NCBI RefSeq assembly: GCF_000143145.1 | Contig: NC_014313.1 | Span: 1,612,001-1,676,000, forward strand | DNA from: Hyphomicrobium denitrificans ATCC 51888 | GTDB lineage: Bacteria; Pseudomonadota; Alphaproteobacteria; Rhizobiales; Hyphomicrobiaceae | DNA length: 64,000 nucleotides | Direction: 5' to 3' | Shown here: positions 1-8,693 of the stretch, in pieces | How positions within the stretch are numbered: the stretch's first letter is position 1 | How the letters are laid out: every line of letters begins with the position of its first letter | Position numbers and translations under genes: made by a program | Notes under the pieces: model-generated | What the model saw: the letters and a program-made list of their open reading frames with translations, nothing else | What the model was told of the DNA's origin: nothing | The model's database searches: none

Positions 1-210
1 AGCAAATGTCGGTCGGGAACCTGCATTGCGACGACGAAGATCGGCACCACGCCTTTGGGGGGCGGAGCAAATTCAGTCTCCTCGACGCTGCAAACGAAGA
101 CGCATACCTCTGACAACGTCATCGCAGCCAATGGAACGTCCGTTGTTACGATATCATCCAATAGCAGTTGTGCCGGGCTTCGCTTGACGTTCTGGATTAC
201 CCGCACGTGA
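1..210 (+). CDS. Phage protein, C-terminal fragment (5' truncated by window)
   Basis: Frame 1 is open from the window edge to a TGA at 208-210. The translation is rich in Ser, Thr, Gly and Asn, ends in LRLTFWITRT and resembles a virion surface or tail protein. The next gene starts at a GTG that overlaps this stop (GTGA), as expected for neighbours in a phage operon. The family cannot be recognised from about 69 residues. Confidence 0.55.
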   Translation, partial: SKCRSGTCIATTKIGTTPLGGGANSVSSTLQTKTHTSDNVIAANGTSVVTISSNSSCAGLRLTFWITRT

Positions 211-899
211 GTGTCAGACGGCGCTCGATCAGTTACGGGGGGGCGCTACCCGCTAGCCTGACGTTTCTAACATCGAGTCGAAAACCAACTACGTCAGGAA
301 CTCACACCTATACCGGCGTGTCGTTCGGAACGGCTAGCAGTGACCGTTGCATCATCGTTTCACTAACGTCGAGCCTCACGACAGCAACTCCGGTTACGTC
401 GGTGACCATCGGCGGCGTCAGCGCGACGCGATGCGCCATCAGTTGGTATTTTAATAACACCCTGCCGGTCGAGATATGGATCGCGCAAGTTCCGACCGGC
501 ACCTCTGGAAACATCGCAATCACGACTTCGGCGGGGGGCGGATGGACATCGGTTATCGGGGTCTATGCCGCGACGCGGCTCAAGAGCATCGTCCCAGTCG
601 CCACAAGTATCGATCAGGACTTCAACGGATCGACCTGGAATAAAGTCGTCAATACCTCGGTTTTCGTTCCTGCCGGTGGCTTTGCTGTGTCAGCCGCGCG
701 ACTTGGTAGCGGGACATATTCTTCTGTTGCATGGACCGGGGCAACGCAGGACTTTGCTCTAGCGCAAGTAACGGCCAGCGAAGGGGCGCTCTCCGGAGCC
801 AGCCTCCTGGCCATAGCGAACACGACCGCAAACATTTCGACGACGTTCAACGCTGGCACCGCAATCGGGCTTATCGGCGCCACTGTGTCCTTCCGCTAG
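207..899 (+). CDS. Phage virion-associated protein of unknown function
   Basis: About 230 residues, very rich in Ser, Thr, Ala and Gly, with no transmembrane segment or Cys motif. The composition suggests an all-beta decoration or tail protein. The frame is open from a TTG at 168, but I place the start at the GTG at 207 because it forms a GTGA overlap with the upstream stop; the residues encoded before it look atypical. The next phage gene follows after 31 bases. The virion role is inferred from composition and position, not from a recognised domain. Confidence 0.6.
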   Translation: MSVRRRSISYGGALPASLTFLTSSRKPTTSGTHTYTGVSFGTASSDRCIIVSLTSSLTTATPVTSVTIGGVSATRCAISWYFNNTLPVEIWIAQVPTGTSGNIAITTSAGGGWTSVIGVYAATRLKSIVPVATSIDQDFNGSTWNKVVNTSVFVPAGGFAVSAARLGSGTYSSVAWTGATQDFALAQVTASEGALSGASLLAIANTTANISTTFNAGTAIGLIGATVSFR

Positions 900-930
900 C
901 CGTCTCCCTCTGACTGAATAAGGAAATCCC

Positions 931-1536
931 ATGGGGTTCTTTTCGGACTTCACGGGCGCCTCCGCGCGCTCTGATATCAACAAGGCCAATAAGAACGCCA
1001 ACGCGGCTCTCGATCAGGGCTACAACACCTCGCAGGGGTACTACGATCAGGCGGCAGGTTCGTTCGATCCGTACGTGTCGTCAGGAACCGCCGGTCAGAA
1101 GATGTACGGCGATCTTCTCGGGCTCAATGGCACCGACGCGAGGTCATCGGCTCAGGACATCATCACGTCCGATCCGCTCTGGTCCGGAAAGCTTGGTGAA
1201 GACACCAACGCGGTCCTGAAAAACCTCAATGCTCGGGGCATGGGCGCTTCCGGAACGGCGGCGCTCGCCGGTCAACGTGTTCTGCTTCAAAACTACAACG
1301 ACGTGCTCGACCGATATCAGGGCATGGGCCAGACGGGCCTCTCGGCCACGGGACAGCAGGCCGGTGTTCGAACGGCACAAGGCCAAAACGCGTTTGATTA
1401 CGGCGCGACCAAAGCGGGCAATGCGATAAATTTCGGAAACGCGATGGCCGGCACGCGTAACGCTGGTCTGAACAACGTGCTCGCTGTGCTCGGGACAGGC
1501 GCCAAGGCTTACGGCGCCTACAACGGAGTAAAGTGA
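931..1536 (+). CDS. Phage internal virion / DNA-ejection-like protein
   Basis: 201 residues, starting MGFFSDFTGASARSDINKAN, with long Gly/Ala/Asn/Gln-rich stretches that look helical or disordered and a Gly/Ala-rich C-terminus (LGTGAKAYGAYNGVK). This composition is typical of small ejection or DNA-transfer proteins of podoviruses. A good ribosome site (AAGGAA) lies just upstream of the ATG. The stop overlaps the start of the HNH gene (TGATG). The two larger proteins after the HNH gene look like further members of an ejection set. The assignment rests on composition and context, not on a conserved motif. Confidence 0.6.
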   Translation: MGFFSDFTGASARSDINKANKNANAALDQGYNTSQGYYDQAAGSFDPYVSSGTAGQKMYGDLLGLNGTDARSSAQDIITSDPLWSGKLGEDTNAVLKNLNARGMGASGTAALAGQRVLLQNYNDVLDRYQGMGQTGLSATGQQAGVRTAQGQNAFDYGATKAGNAINFGNAMAGTRNAGLNNVLAVLGTGAKAYGAYNGVK

Positions 1537-2024
1537 TGCTGGATCAAGAACGTCTCAAGCAACTTCTCTCATATGATCCAGAGATCGGGGAGTTTCGTTG
1601 GATTGCTCCGACTGACAGAATGAGAAAGAAAGGAGCCGTTGCCGGTTTTCTCGACGCCAAACGCTATCGCAAGATTAAGATAGATGGCGTCTGCCATTAT
1701 GCGCATCGGTTGGCGTGGCTGTATGTTCATGGCGAATTTCCAAAACTTCTGATCGACCACTGCAATCGCGATCCATCTGACAATCGGATGGAGAATTTAC
1801 GAGAGGCGACCTACGGAGAAAATGTCGCCAACAGTGTAATTCGCAAGTCGAAGACAGGGTATCGCGGCGTGAAGAAAAACAGCCGTGGTGCTATGTTTTC
1901 CGCATCCATTATGAAGAATGGACGTCATCACTTTCTCGGAAACTATAAGACTAAGGAAGACGCTGCAGCAGCATATAACCGTGCCGCTCGCAGCCTTTTC
2001 GGTGCGTTTGCGAGGGCTGATTAA
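1536..2024 (+). CDS. HNH endonuclease with AP2-type DNA-binding domain
   Basis: 162 residues. An HNH_3-like core contains HRLAWLYVHGEFP, IDHCNRDPSDNRMENLREAT (the His and Asn ligand region) and a GENVANS segment. An AP2-like domain follows (GYRGVKKNSRG ... FLGNYKTKEDAAAAYNRAA). This architecture is known from freestanding phage homing endonucleases. The start is taken as the ATG at 1536, which shares one base with the upstream stop; a GTG at 1533 is also possible. The stop TAA shares one base with the next ATG. The gene is thus inserted seamlessly between two structural genes. A paralogue lies at 8848-9333 on the other strand. Confidence 0.88.
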   Translation: MLDQERLKQLLSYDPEIGEFRWIAPTDRMRKKGAVAGFLDAKRYRKIKIDGVCHYAHRLAWLYVHGEFPKLLIDHCNRDPSDNRMENLREATYGENVANSVIRKSKTGYRGVKKNSRGAMFSASIMKNGRHHFLGNYKTKEDAAAAYNRAARSLFGAFARAD

Positions 2025-3205
2025 TGGCTTACATTCCGCTCCCAGCTTATCGTACCGGCCAAGGGATCAACCTGGAGCCGGTCAACGCTGCACTCGACAG
2101 CATCATGCAGCAGAACAACCAGAACCGGCAGTTCGGCCTTCAACAACGGGCTTCTGACAGAGCCGATCAGCAATTTGCATTTGAACAAGGCCAAGCCAAA
2201 CAGGCGGCGGACCGTCAGAATGTCGAATTGTTCGGGAAACGAGCCACGGCGATCGATCAGGCGTTCCCAGTAGGCGATCCCCGCCGGGCGCAAGCCTATC
2301 AGAACTTGATTTCAACTCATCAAAAGATGTTTCCGGGTCAGGCATTGACCGGGGAAGAACTGGACCCCGCCAATGGTCCAAAGCTCATGGCAGCACAAGC
2401 GGGAATGTACCTCGACCCGCGAGACAGCCAAGCGAAGGATCTGGCCCTTCAAGAAACGCGAGCCAAGATCAACAAGCTGAACACGGAAGCGGCGAACGGC
2501 GGGGAAGCCTACGGCAAAACCGGTGCGATCTTCCTGAACCCTGATACCGGCCGATATGAAGCGGTTCAGTTTGGTGGACGAGGGCAGGTCAAGCGCACGG
2601 AGCTTGGAGGTTTGACGCCATCACGCGGGACGGGCGAAATCGATACCGGAACCGGAACGCAAATCATCGACAAGGCGACGGGCCAGCCCATCAGGACGGT
2701 GAATAAGGACGTGGCCGGTGCCGCGAGCCTCCGAGAACAAGGCGAAGCCGAAGGTAAGGCCGTAGCCGATCTTCCGCGCCAAATCGATAACGCACAGTTG
2801 GCGCTCGACACTATCGATGCGATCCGCAAGCATCCGGGAAAGCAATACGGTGTCGGCGTTTATGGCGTCCTGCCCGGCATCCCGGGAACTCAACAGCGTG
2901 GTTTCGTCAATCTGGTCGATCAGGCAAAGGGGCAAGTCTTCTTGCAAGCCTTCAATTCGCTTCGCGGTGGCGGCCAGATCACCGAAGCGGAGGGATCGAA
3001 GGCAACGCAAGCGCTCGCTCGGATGGACAGAGCACAGAGCCAGGAAGACTTCGACCGCGCGCTCGATGATTATTCCGCAATCGTGCAGAGGGGGATGGAT
3101 CGGGCGAGGACGCAAGCAACGCGAACGCCGACGACTCCCGGAACCGTTCCCGCGGCCCCCCAAGCGCCCGCGAATAACGGCTGGACCATCAAGAGGGTGA
3201 ACTGA
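2024..3205 (+). CDS. Phage virion/ejection protein of unknown function
   Basis: 393 residues, Gln/Ala-rich and mostly helical by eye. The N-terminus (MAYIPLPAYRTGQGINLEP) is followed by Gln-rich helices (NNQNRQFGLQQRASDRADQQ), a Gly-rich centre and a Pro/Ala-rich linker near the C-terminus. There is no signal peptide and no enzymatic motif. It begins one base before the HNH stop ends, and its TGA overlaps the next ATG (TGATG). With the 699-residue protein downstream it resembles an internal virion or DNA-ejection pair, but I recognise no named family. Confidence 0.65.
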   Translation: MAYIPLPAYRTGQGINLEPVNAALDSIMQQNNQNRQFGLQQRASDRADQQFAFEQGQAKQAADRQNVELFGKRATAIDQAFPVGDPRRAQAYQNLISTHQKMFPGQALTGEELDPANGPKLMAAQAGMYLDPRDSQAKDLALQETRAKINKLNTEAANGGEAYGKTGAIFLNPDTGRYEAVQFGGRGQVKRTELGGLTPSRGTGEIDTGTGTQIIDKATGQPIRTVNKDVAGAASLREQGEAEGKAVADLPRQIDNAQLALDTIDAIRKHPGKQYGVGVYGVLPGIPGTQQRGFVNLVDQAKGQVFLQAFNSLRGGGQITEAEGSKATQALARMDRAQSQEDFDRALDDYSAIVQRGMDRARTQATRTPTTPGTVPAAPQAPANNGWTIKRVN

Positions 3206-5304
3206 TGGCCACATTCCATGTGAGTGGCCCAGACGGCGCGCAGTATGAAGTCAATGCGCCGGACAATGCATCGGATGCCGACATCATGGCGTACGTGCAG
3301 AAATCGGCAGTTCCGGACCCAAAAACACCAGCGGCGCAGCCCGAACAACCGCAACGATCCGATCTCGACAAGAGAATGGACGAACGCGTCGCGAAGGAAG
3401 CGGCCGGTGGCTTTGCACCTCATGCGAGCCCGGCGCAATATCTGCCGTTCGGATCCTGGCTCGATGAAGCGTCGGCAGGGATCGATGCAGGACTGAACAA
3501 GGTCAGCGGCGGCCGCATCGGTGCGCCTTATGATGAGGCAAAGGCTTATCAGGACGCTCGTCAACGCTACATCGACAACAATGCGAGTGGCCTCGAGAAG
3601 GGCGCCGCGATGGTCGGGGGCGTCGTCGCCAGTGCTCCATTTGGCGCTGCTCGCGTCTTTCGCGGTACGACCTTGCTGCCGGAAATAGGCAATGCCGCGC
3701 TCACGGGAGCCGGGTATGGCGCGCTGTACGGCGGCGGCGAAGGGGAGGGTGAAAACCGCGTACTGAATGCGGTGAAGGGCGCAGCCATCGGCGGAACTGT
3801 GGGTGGCGTCGCTCCAGTTGTCGCCCGAGGGATCGGCAACGCCGTCAGCTACGCTACGAACCGAGGCGCGACGTTGCCGCCCGCTCTCCAACCGTTTGAA
3901 AGAGGCGCAGTCAATCGCGTTGCCGACGACATTGCATCGTCAGGTCTAACGCCACAGCGCTATGCGCAAGAGGCCCAGGAACTCGGCCCGCAAGGCATGC
4001 TGCTCGATATGGGTGAGGATCTTCGCGGATCGGCTGAGACGCTCGCCAACACGCACGGTCCCCAGCTTCCGATCGTCCGTGGTGAACTCAATGCACGTCG
4101 TGCCGATGCTCCCGACCGTATCCGCGCCGGGGTCGACCGAGCACTCGGCCCAGAGCGAAACCTCGGCCAATTCGTTGAGGCGGTGAACACTGGCGCACGT
4201 CAAGCCGCACAACCGCATTACGAGCAGTTTCACAACACCTCGATTCCGATCACGCCCGAAATCCAGAATGTGCTCGACAGCATCCCAGCGTCAGCGTTCA
4301 ACCGGGCTCAGACGCTCGCGCGCGCCGATGGCTATCGTCAGCAATTCCGTTTGCGGCCCGTCAATGATCCGATGCAGGCCATGACGGGGGTACAGAGAAC
4401 AGCACCCGAAGCTGTCCCGACAGGTCTGGAATACGATTATCTCAAACGCGCCGTGGATGATTTGGCGCGCAGCGCGGAGCGGGGGAGCAACGAAGCCCGC
4501 ATTTACGGCAATCTTGCCCGCCAGCTGCGCACCACCGTCGACACGCACTTGAACGCGGCAGATCCCACGCAAAGCTCATGGGCCCGAGGCCGAGCCATTG
4601 CCGGAGATGGCTTGGAAGGCCGGGAAGCGGCGGAACTGGGTTCGACCGTGTTTACGTCAAAGCGCGACCCAAACATTGTTGCTGACGAACTTTCGAACCT
4701 CTCACAGGCCGGTCAGACCATGTACCGCCACGGCGCGCGCAATAACCTGCGCCAGATCATGGGCCGCGCGGCAACGAACTTCGGAACCAACGGGGATGCC
4801 ACCGCGAGGCGTGCGCTTAACAGCGAGTTTGCCAGGCAGAACGTTGCGCAAATTGCAGGTGGACGAAACGCCAATCACTTGGCCCGTATGGTCGATGCGG
4901 AAAACCGCATGGCCGAAAGCTTCAATGAGATCATGCGGAATTCAGCGACCGCGCGGCGTCAGGCGGGGCAAAGCCGATTGCCGGTCGGCGCCGGAGCGCC
5001 CGTGAATACCGAGGCTCCGAGGTCGACCGGGGAACTCGTGTTCGCGATCGCGCGGCGCGGCGTAAACGCTCTGATGAATAATGCCCTGGGGGAACGTGCC
5101 GGGCGCATCATGGCGGACCAAGCGCGTATCCTGACGGCCCGGGGGATTGATCGTGACACCTACGTCAATGCCTTGATACAGCTTGCCAACCATCGGCAAA
5201 CGACGGCCGCTCAGCGCGATACGATCATCCGTATCCTGAATGCGGTTGGACAGAACACGCGGCAGCCTCTCATCGAGAGCCAAACTTCCGCGCAAGCCAA
5301 TTGA
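3205..5304 (+). CDS. Large phage internal virion-like protein
   Basis: 699 residues. The N-terminal part (about 1-40, ATFHVSGPDGAQYEVNAPDN ... ADIMAYVQKSA) resembles the short beta-rich domain found at the start of many phage internal proteins. A charged linker and the phrase YLPFGSWLDEASAGID follow, then a hydrophobic Gly/Ala-rich region (about 130-220, GAAMVGGVVASAPFGAARVF and AAIGGTVGGVAPVVARG) that could insert into membranes. The rest is a long helical Arg/Ala/Gln-rich C-terminal half. The arrangement fits an ejected protein that helps form a genome-delivery channel, which is inference. The 3' end overlaps a minus-strand membrane-protein gene by about 35 bases. Confidence 0.65.
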   Translation: MATFHVSGPDGAQYEVNAPDNASDADIMAYVQKSAVPDPKTPAAQPEQPQRSDLDKRMDERVAKEAAGGFAPHASPAQYLPFGSWLDEASAGIDAGLNKVSGGRIGAPYDEAKAYQDARQRYIDNNASGLEKGAAMVGGVVASAPFGAARVFRGTTLLPEIGNAALTGAGYGALYGGGEGEGENRVLNAVKGAAIGGTVGGVAPVVARGIGNAVSYATNRGATLPPALQPFERGAVNRVADDIASSGLTPQRYAQEAQELGPQGMLLDMGEDLRGSAETLANTHGPQLPIVRGELNARRADAPDRIRAGVDRALGPERNLGQFVEAVNTGARQAAQPHYEQFHNTSIPITPEIQNVLDSIPASAFNRAQTLARADGYRQQFRLRPVNDPMQAMTGVQRTAPEAVPTGLEYDYLKRAVDDLARSAERGSNEARIYGNLARQLRTTVDTHLNAADPTQSSWARGRAIAGDGLEGREAAELGSTVFTSKRDPNIVADELSNLSQAGQTMYRHGARNNLRQIMGRAATNFGTNGDATARRALNSEFARQNVAQIAGGRNANHLARMVDAENRMAESFNEIMRNSATARRQAGQSRLPVGAGAPVNTEAPRSTGELVFAIARRGVNALMNNALGERAGRIMADQARILTARGIDRDTYVNALIQLANHRQTTAAQRDTIIRILNAVGQNTRQPLIESQTSAQAN

Positions 5305-5512
5305 AAATACGGTGATAGTCTTCCCGGTCGCGCGCATCACCGACGAAATAGCCGAGAACGAAGGGCGCGACACCAGCGAGCGCCAGTAGCCACCACGATC
5401 CGGAATCAATCCAGGATCGAACGTAAGATCCGTACCAGAAGCAAAACGCAAGCGTACCGATGATGACAACCAGAGCGGCAATCCCGCCCGGGTTGAATAC
5501 CGGTTCTCTCAT
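5270..5512 (-). CDS. Small two-span membrane protein, antisense within the prophage
   Basis: 80 residues with two clear hydrophobic segments (about 9-30, GIAALVVIIGTLAFCFWYGS; about 40-57, WWLLALAGVAPFVLGYFVG) and a charged tail (DARDREDYHRIFNWLARKFG). It fills the gap between two plus-strand phage genes and overlaps the upstream gene end by 35 bases. A G-rich stretch lies upstream of the ATG, but the ribosome site is not ideal. Opposite orientation to the structural genes suggests a moron-type cargo gene or an antiholin/exclusion protein; neither is proven. The regular membrane topology makes a chance frame unlikely. Confidence 0.6.
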   Translation of the reverse strand: MREPVFNPGGIAALVVIIGTLAFCFWYGSYVRSWIDSGSWWLLALAGVAPFVLGYFVGDARDREDYHRIFNWLARKFGSR

Positions 5513-5526
5513 CTAGGACCCCCCGC

Positions 5527-6877
5527 ATGACTGACTCAACCTATGTGTTCCCCCCTGGGGAACGCATCACAGATGATTCAACCGGTGCTCCGATCTCTGG
5601 AGCGACGATCTATTTCTATGACGCTCAGACCACTAATGCCAAAACGGTCTATGCCGATGCCGATCTGACCGCAAGTCTCGGAACCTCGGTTGTCACGGAT
5701 TCCCAAGGCTATCCGACAACCAACGGCATCACCCGGACCCTGATCTATGTCGGGACAGCACCGTATAAGATCGTCATCAAGGACAGCAGCTCCAACACCA
5801 TTGCGACGCACGATAATATCCCCGGCGCCGTCGTTTCTGCATCGTCCAGCGATGTTGCCGTCACCGCATCGTTTCCCGTCGTCACGAAATCCCTGAACTA
5901 CACGGTCGTCAAAGACGATCAGAACAGCCTGTTCAAAATCAATTGCTCATCAGGCGACGTGACGCTCACCCTGCCGTCTGCGGTCGCAATGGGGAACGGC
6001 TGGTGCATTCGGGTCCAGCACGCCGGATCGGCAAATCAGGCGATCCTGGCAACTGTATCCTCGCAGCTCATTTCCGAAGGCTCGAAATCGTTTTCGACCG
6101 GATATGCGCTGGCGCTCAACGGCGAAGACATCGAACTCAGGTCGGATGGTGGAAACTGGAGCGTCGTTTCCCACACCTCGCCTTTCATCAAAGTCGCTCA
6201 GGGCATCATTCCGATCACGGATAGGCTTTCGGCCCCGCCGGTCTCTCCGCAGCATGGGGCGTTCTATCTCCTCACGTCATCTCCATCCGGCGCATGGTCG
6301 ACCTTCTCCCAGCACGACATCGTGCAGTATCACGGTGGATCTGCAGCCTGGGTGAACTTCACCCCGTACACGGATTGCGGATGGTTCGCGTACGTCGCGG
6401 ATGAAAATCTGAACTATCAGTTCCGAGACTCGGCTTGGGTGCCAGAGAGCGCAACCAATTCAGTTGCCGGAACGGTCAAGACGGCAAGTCAGGCGGTGCA
6501 GGAAACCTCAACGGCAACCGATACCGCAGTCACGCCCGCAACTCAGCAGTTCCATCCGAGTTCTCCGAAATGGTGGCTGGAAGCCACAGTATCGGGCGGC
6601 ACCCCGACCGTCGTGGCCTCATACAACAACACGTCAATAACCGATGCGAACGTGGGCGTTTTGACAGCAACGATCGCGACGGATTTTTCCAGTGCGAACT
6701 GGGCATGTCACGTTACCTGCCGGGGGGCCGGACACCACGCAAGGGCGTGCTGGATGGGTGTACGACTCGTCGCAGTCCGCAGGAGCAATTACCGGTCTCT
6801 GCTACACCCTCGGTAGTTCATCGCCCTCGAATACAGACCCAACGGCTTGGTATCTCTCGGGGCTCGGCGATCAATGA
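5527..6877 (+). CDS. Phage tail fibre/spike protein, apparently frameshifted near 6722-6727
   Basis: The first 429-codon frame (5527-6816) begins MTDSTYVFPPGERITDDSTG and has an N-terminal beta domain (GATIYFYDAQTTNAKTVYAD) typical of phage head- or tail-fibre proteins, then repetitive Ser/Thr-rich beta sequence. After ...SSANWACHVT the frame turns into an atypical Cys/Arg-rich tail. Another frame continues plausibly (GRAGWVYDSSQSAGAITGL ... WYLSGLGDQ) to a TGA at 6875-6877, which overlaps the next gene start as ATGA. Removing one G from the G6 run at 6722-6727 joins both parts into one protein of about 449 residues. This is a sequencing indel, a real mutation or a recoding event. Confidence 0.7.
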
Positions 6878-7317
6878 CGCGGGAGAGGATCCTCGACACC
6901 AGAACGGGTGGAACGGTCGCCGTCACCTGCCCGGCGGAGAGCGGCATCAGCTATTTGATGCGCGGGGCCGCCGATCCGTTTCATCCCTGGCACGGACGGG
7001 CGTGGTGGTTCTGGATCGTCCAGTTCAACCGGATGCTTGCCCGCGGCGTGAGGCCCGGAGCCGCTTATCGATACGCCCGGATGATGATGACCGGCGGATG
7101 CAGCCGGCGGCAGGCGATCGAGATCATCGCGGAACGGGACTGCGGACATTTGGGAACGGCGATCGAGATTGTCGACATCGACGACCTTCCGAAAGACCGG
7201 ACCTACCGCGCCGCCTGGCGAAGAAGCCGAAACGGCGGGCCTGTCTGGGTTGACGAGGACCGCGCCCAGCAAATCGATGAAGAGCGCATGTGGAGAGACT
7301 TCGATGCGAGAGCCTGA
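6874..7317 (+). CDS. Phage protein of unknown function
   Basis: 147 residues starting MTRERILDTRTGGTVAVTCP. The frame is open from 6847, but the internal ATG at 6874 overlaps the shifted tail-fibre stop (ATGA) and is the better start. The protein is Arg-rich, has a Trp-rich patch (FHPWHGRAWWFWIVQFNRML) and an acidic C-terminus, and carries no signal peptide. Its position between the tail fibre and the lysis genes suggests a tail accessory or assembly factor, but I recognise no domain. Confidence 0.6.
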   Translation: MTRERILDTRTGGTVAVTCPAESGISYLMRGAADPFHPWHGRAWWFWIVQFNRMLARGVRPGAAYRYARMMMTGGCSRRQAIEIIAERDCGHLGTAIEIVDIDDLPKDRTYRAAWRRSRNGGPVWVDEDRAQQIDEERMWRDFDARA

Positions 7318-7651
7318 AGAGATGGGCTGGTACGCCGTCACGATAGAGGATGGATCGGAACGGGTGATGCACGCGGCTGTTGCTCGCGCTCCGGAACACG
7401 CACGGCGGATCAGTGAGCAGGAAGCGCGGGCGATATCGGAGGCGCTCCGGCTCGAGCGCGGGGACGATCCGGCGCCGACCGCTCCGGCGGCCGAAGTCGA
7501 CCTCTCCGGAATTAACGCGCGTCTCGACGCTCTCAGCGAAGAGTCAATCGCTCACACGGAAAAGCTCGAAGCCATCACCAGTCAGGTTGAACGCGTTGAA
7601 GGCGCTGTCAACGACATGACGGCGGGCCTCACGGGGGAGAAGATGGAATGA
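7304..7651 (+). CDS. Small phage protein with coiled-coil C-terminus
   Basis: About 115 residues from the ATG at 7304 (MREPEEMGWYAVTIEDGSER). The frame is open further upstream, but that part overlaps the preceding gene and looks like its shadow. The C-terminal half (ISGINARLDALSEESIAHTE-type heptads, then KLEAITSQVERVEGAVNDMT) is a convincing short coiled coil. It overlaps the preceding gene by 14 bases and the endolysin start by 4 (ATGA), so all three are probably translationally coupled. Function unknown. Confidence 0.6.
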   Translation: MREPEEMGWYAVTIEDGSERVMHAAVARAPEHARRISEQEARAISEALRLERGDDPAPTAPAAEVDLSGINARLDALSEESIAHTEKLEAITSQVERVEGAVNDMTAGLTGEKME

Positions 7652-8445
7652 CTAAATGGCTCGATATCGCATGGGAACAAGAGCAGTCGGACGTCGAAGA
7701 GATCGCTGGGCCGGCCGCAAATGCGACGATCATCAACTACTTCGCGGGCGTGGATCGGCCCGACGTTAAATCCGATGAGATCGCCTGGTGCGCAGCCTTT
7801 TATTTCTGGTGTCTGAAACGCGCGGGCGCCGATCTGACGCCTATCCCGAAGGCGGAACGATTGCTCGCGTACTCGGCGACAAGGTTCGGCACACGGATAC
7901 CAGAACCTCGCGTCGGCTGCGGTTGCATTATGAAGCGGACCGGAGGCCATCACGTTACGTTCGTCACCAAGTGGACGAAGACGACGATAACCGGTGTCGG
8001 CGGGAACCAGTCGAACAAGGTTTGCGAGGCGACGTTCAAGCGAACCGCTGACATGGTGTTTATCTGGCCTGAGATCGTGACGCAGAAGCAAGTCGATCAG
8101 GTGTCGGATATCGCGGCGACGGCCAAGACAATTCAAGCCGACATAGCCAAGACGGGGATTTCGAATACAACCAATCAACTCTTGCCGTCTCTGCCAGATG
8201 CTTTGCCACCGCATGAGCAGTTAGCGCATTCGGCAAGCGCATTGAAATCGTCCCTTCAGACAGGGTTCGATTTCGCGACTTTCTCATATTCAAAAATCTG
8301 GTTCGTCGTTGCGGCGCTCAGCGCCTACTGGGTGCTGCGCATCGCCTGGAATTCGAATTGGATCAGGAAGTGGCGGCACGAAGACGCTGCGACTGGCGTG
8401 CAGCCGCTGCCGGTTCCCGTCACTGAGATGGAGGGAGCGGTCTGA
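7648..8445 (+). CDS. Endolysin-like CHAP/NlpC-P60 family protein with C-terminal membrane anchor
   Basis: 265 residues. The N-terminal 140 residues match the TIGR02594-type CHAP/NlpC fold: DEIAWCAAFYFWCLKRAGAD carries the catalytic Cys (about residue 48) and GGHHVTFVTKW the catalytic His, followed by ITGVGGNQSNKV. Members of this family cleave peptidoglycan. The C-terminal part has a linker and one transmembrane segment (about 213-232, SKIWFVVAALSAYWVLRIAW) followed by basic residues. There is no N-terminal signal or SAR segment, so a C-terminal tether is unusual. It is followed directly by the spanin pair, which supports a lysis role. Confidence 0.82.
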   Translation: MTKWLDIAWEQEQSDVEEIAGPAANATIINYFAGVDRPDVKSDEIAWCAAFYFWCLKRAGADLTPIPKAERLLAYSATRFGTRIPEPRVGCGCIMKRTGGHHVTFVTKWTKTTITGVGGNQSNKVCEATFKRTADMVFIWPEIVTQKQVDQVSDIAATAKTIQADIAKTGISNTTNQLLPSLPDALPPHEQLAHSASALKSSLQTGFDFATFSYSKIWFVVAALSAYWVLRIAWNSNWIRKWRHEDAATGVQPLPVPVTEMEGAV

Positions 8446-8693
8446 TGGTCGTGATCGAAAACATTCTCGAATTCTTCTTCGACAAGGTTGGCGGCAAACT
8501 CATTCTTGGTGGAGCTCTGATCGCCAGTCTCATCACATGGTTTGCGTACGAACAAAGAAGCATCGGAGCGGCAAAGACAGTCGCGAAGATAGAACAACGG
8601 ACACAAGCCAATGTCGAAAAAGCTCAAGCCGCTCGCCGCTCGGTCGAAACCCTTCCTGCTGACAGGCTTACTGATCGCTACCGTAGGGATTAG
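8445..8693 (+). CDS. Inner-membrane spanin-like protein (Rz type)
   Basis: 82 residues. A short N-terminus precedes a transmembrane segment (about 16-31, GGKLILGGALIASLITWFAY) and a charged, helical periplasmic tail (EQRSIGAAKTVAKIEQRTQ). This is the layout of an i-spanin, although short. A lipoprotein frame starts inside its 3' end in another register, as in Rz/Rz1. It begins one base before the endolysin stop ends. Assigned by topology and nested arrangement rather than by sequence similarity. Confidence 0.7.
   Translation: MVVIENILEFFFDKVGGKLILGGALIASLITWFAYEQRSIGAAKTVAKIEQRTQANVEKAQAARRSVETLPADRLTDRYRRD

Noticed and set aside
6722..6727. Programmed ribosomal frameshift in the tail fibre
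   Set aside because: Programmed shifts are known for tail-assembly chaperones rather than fibres, and there is no clear slippery heptamer or downstream structure. An indel is the simpler reading, though not proven.
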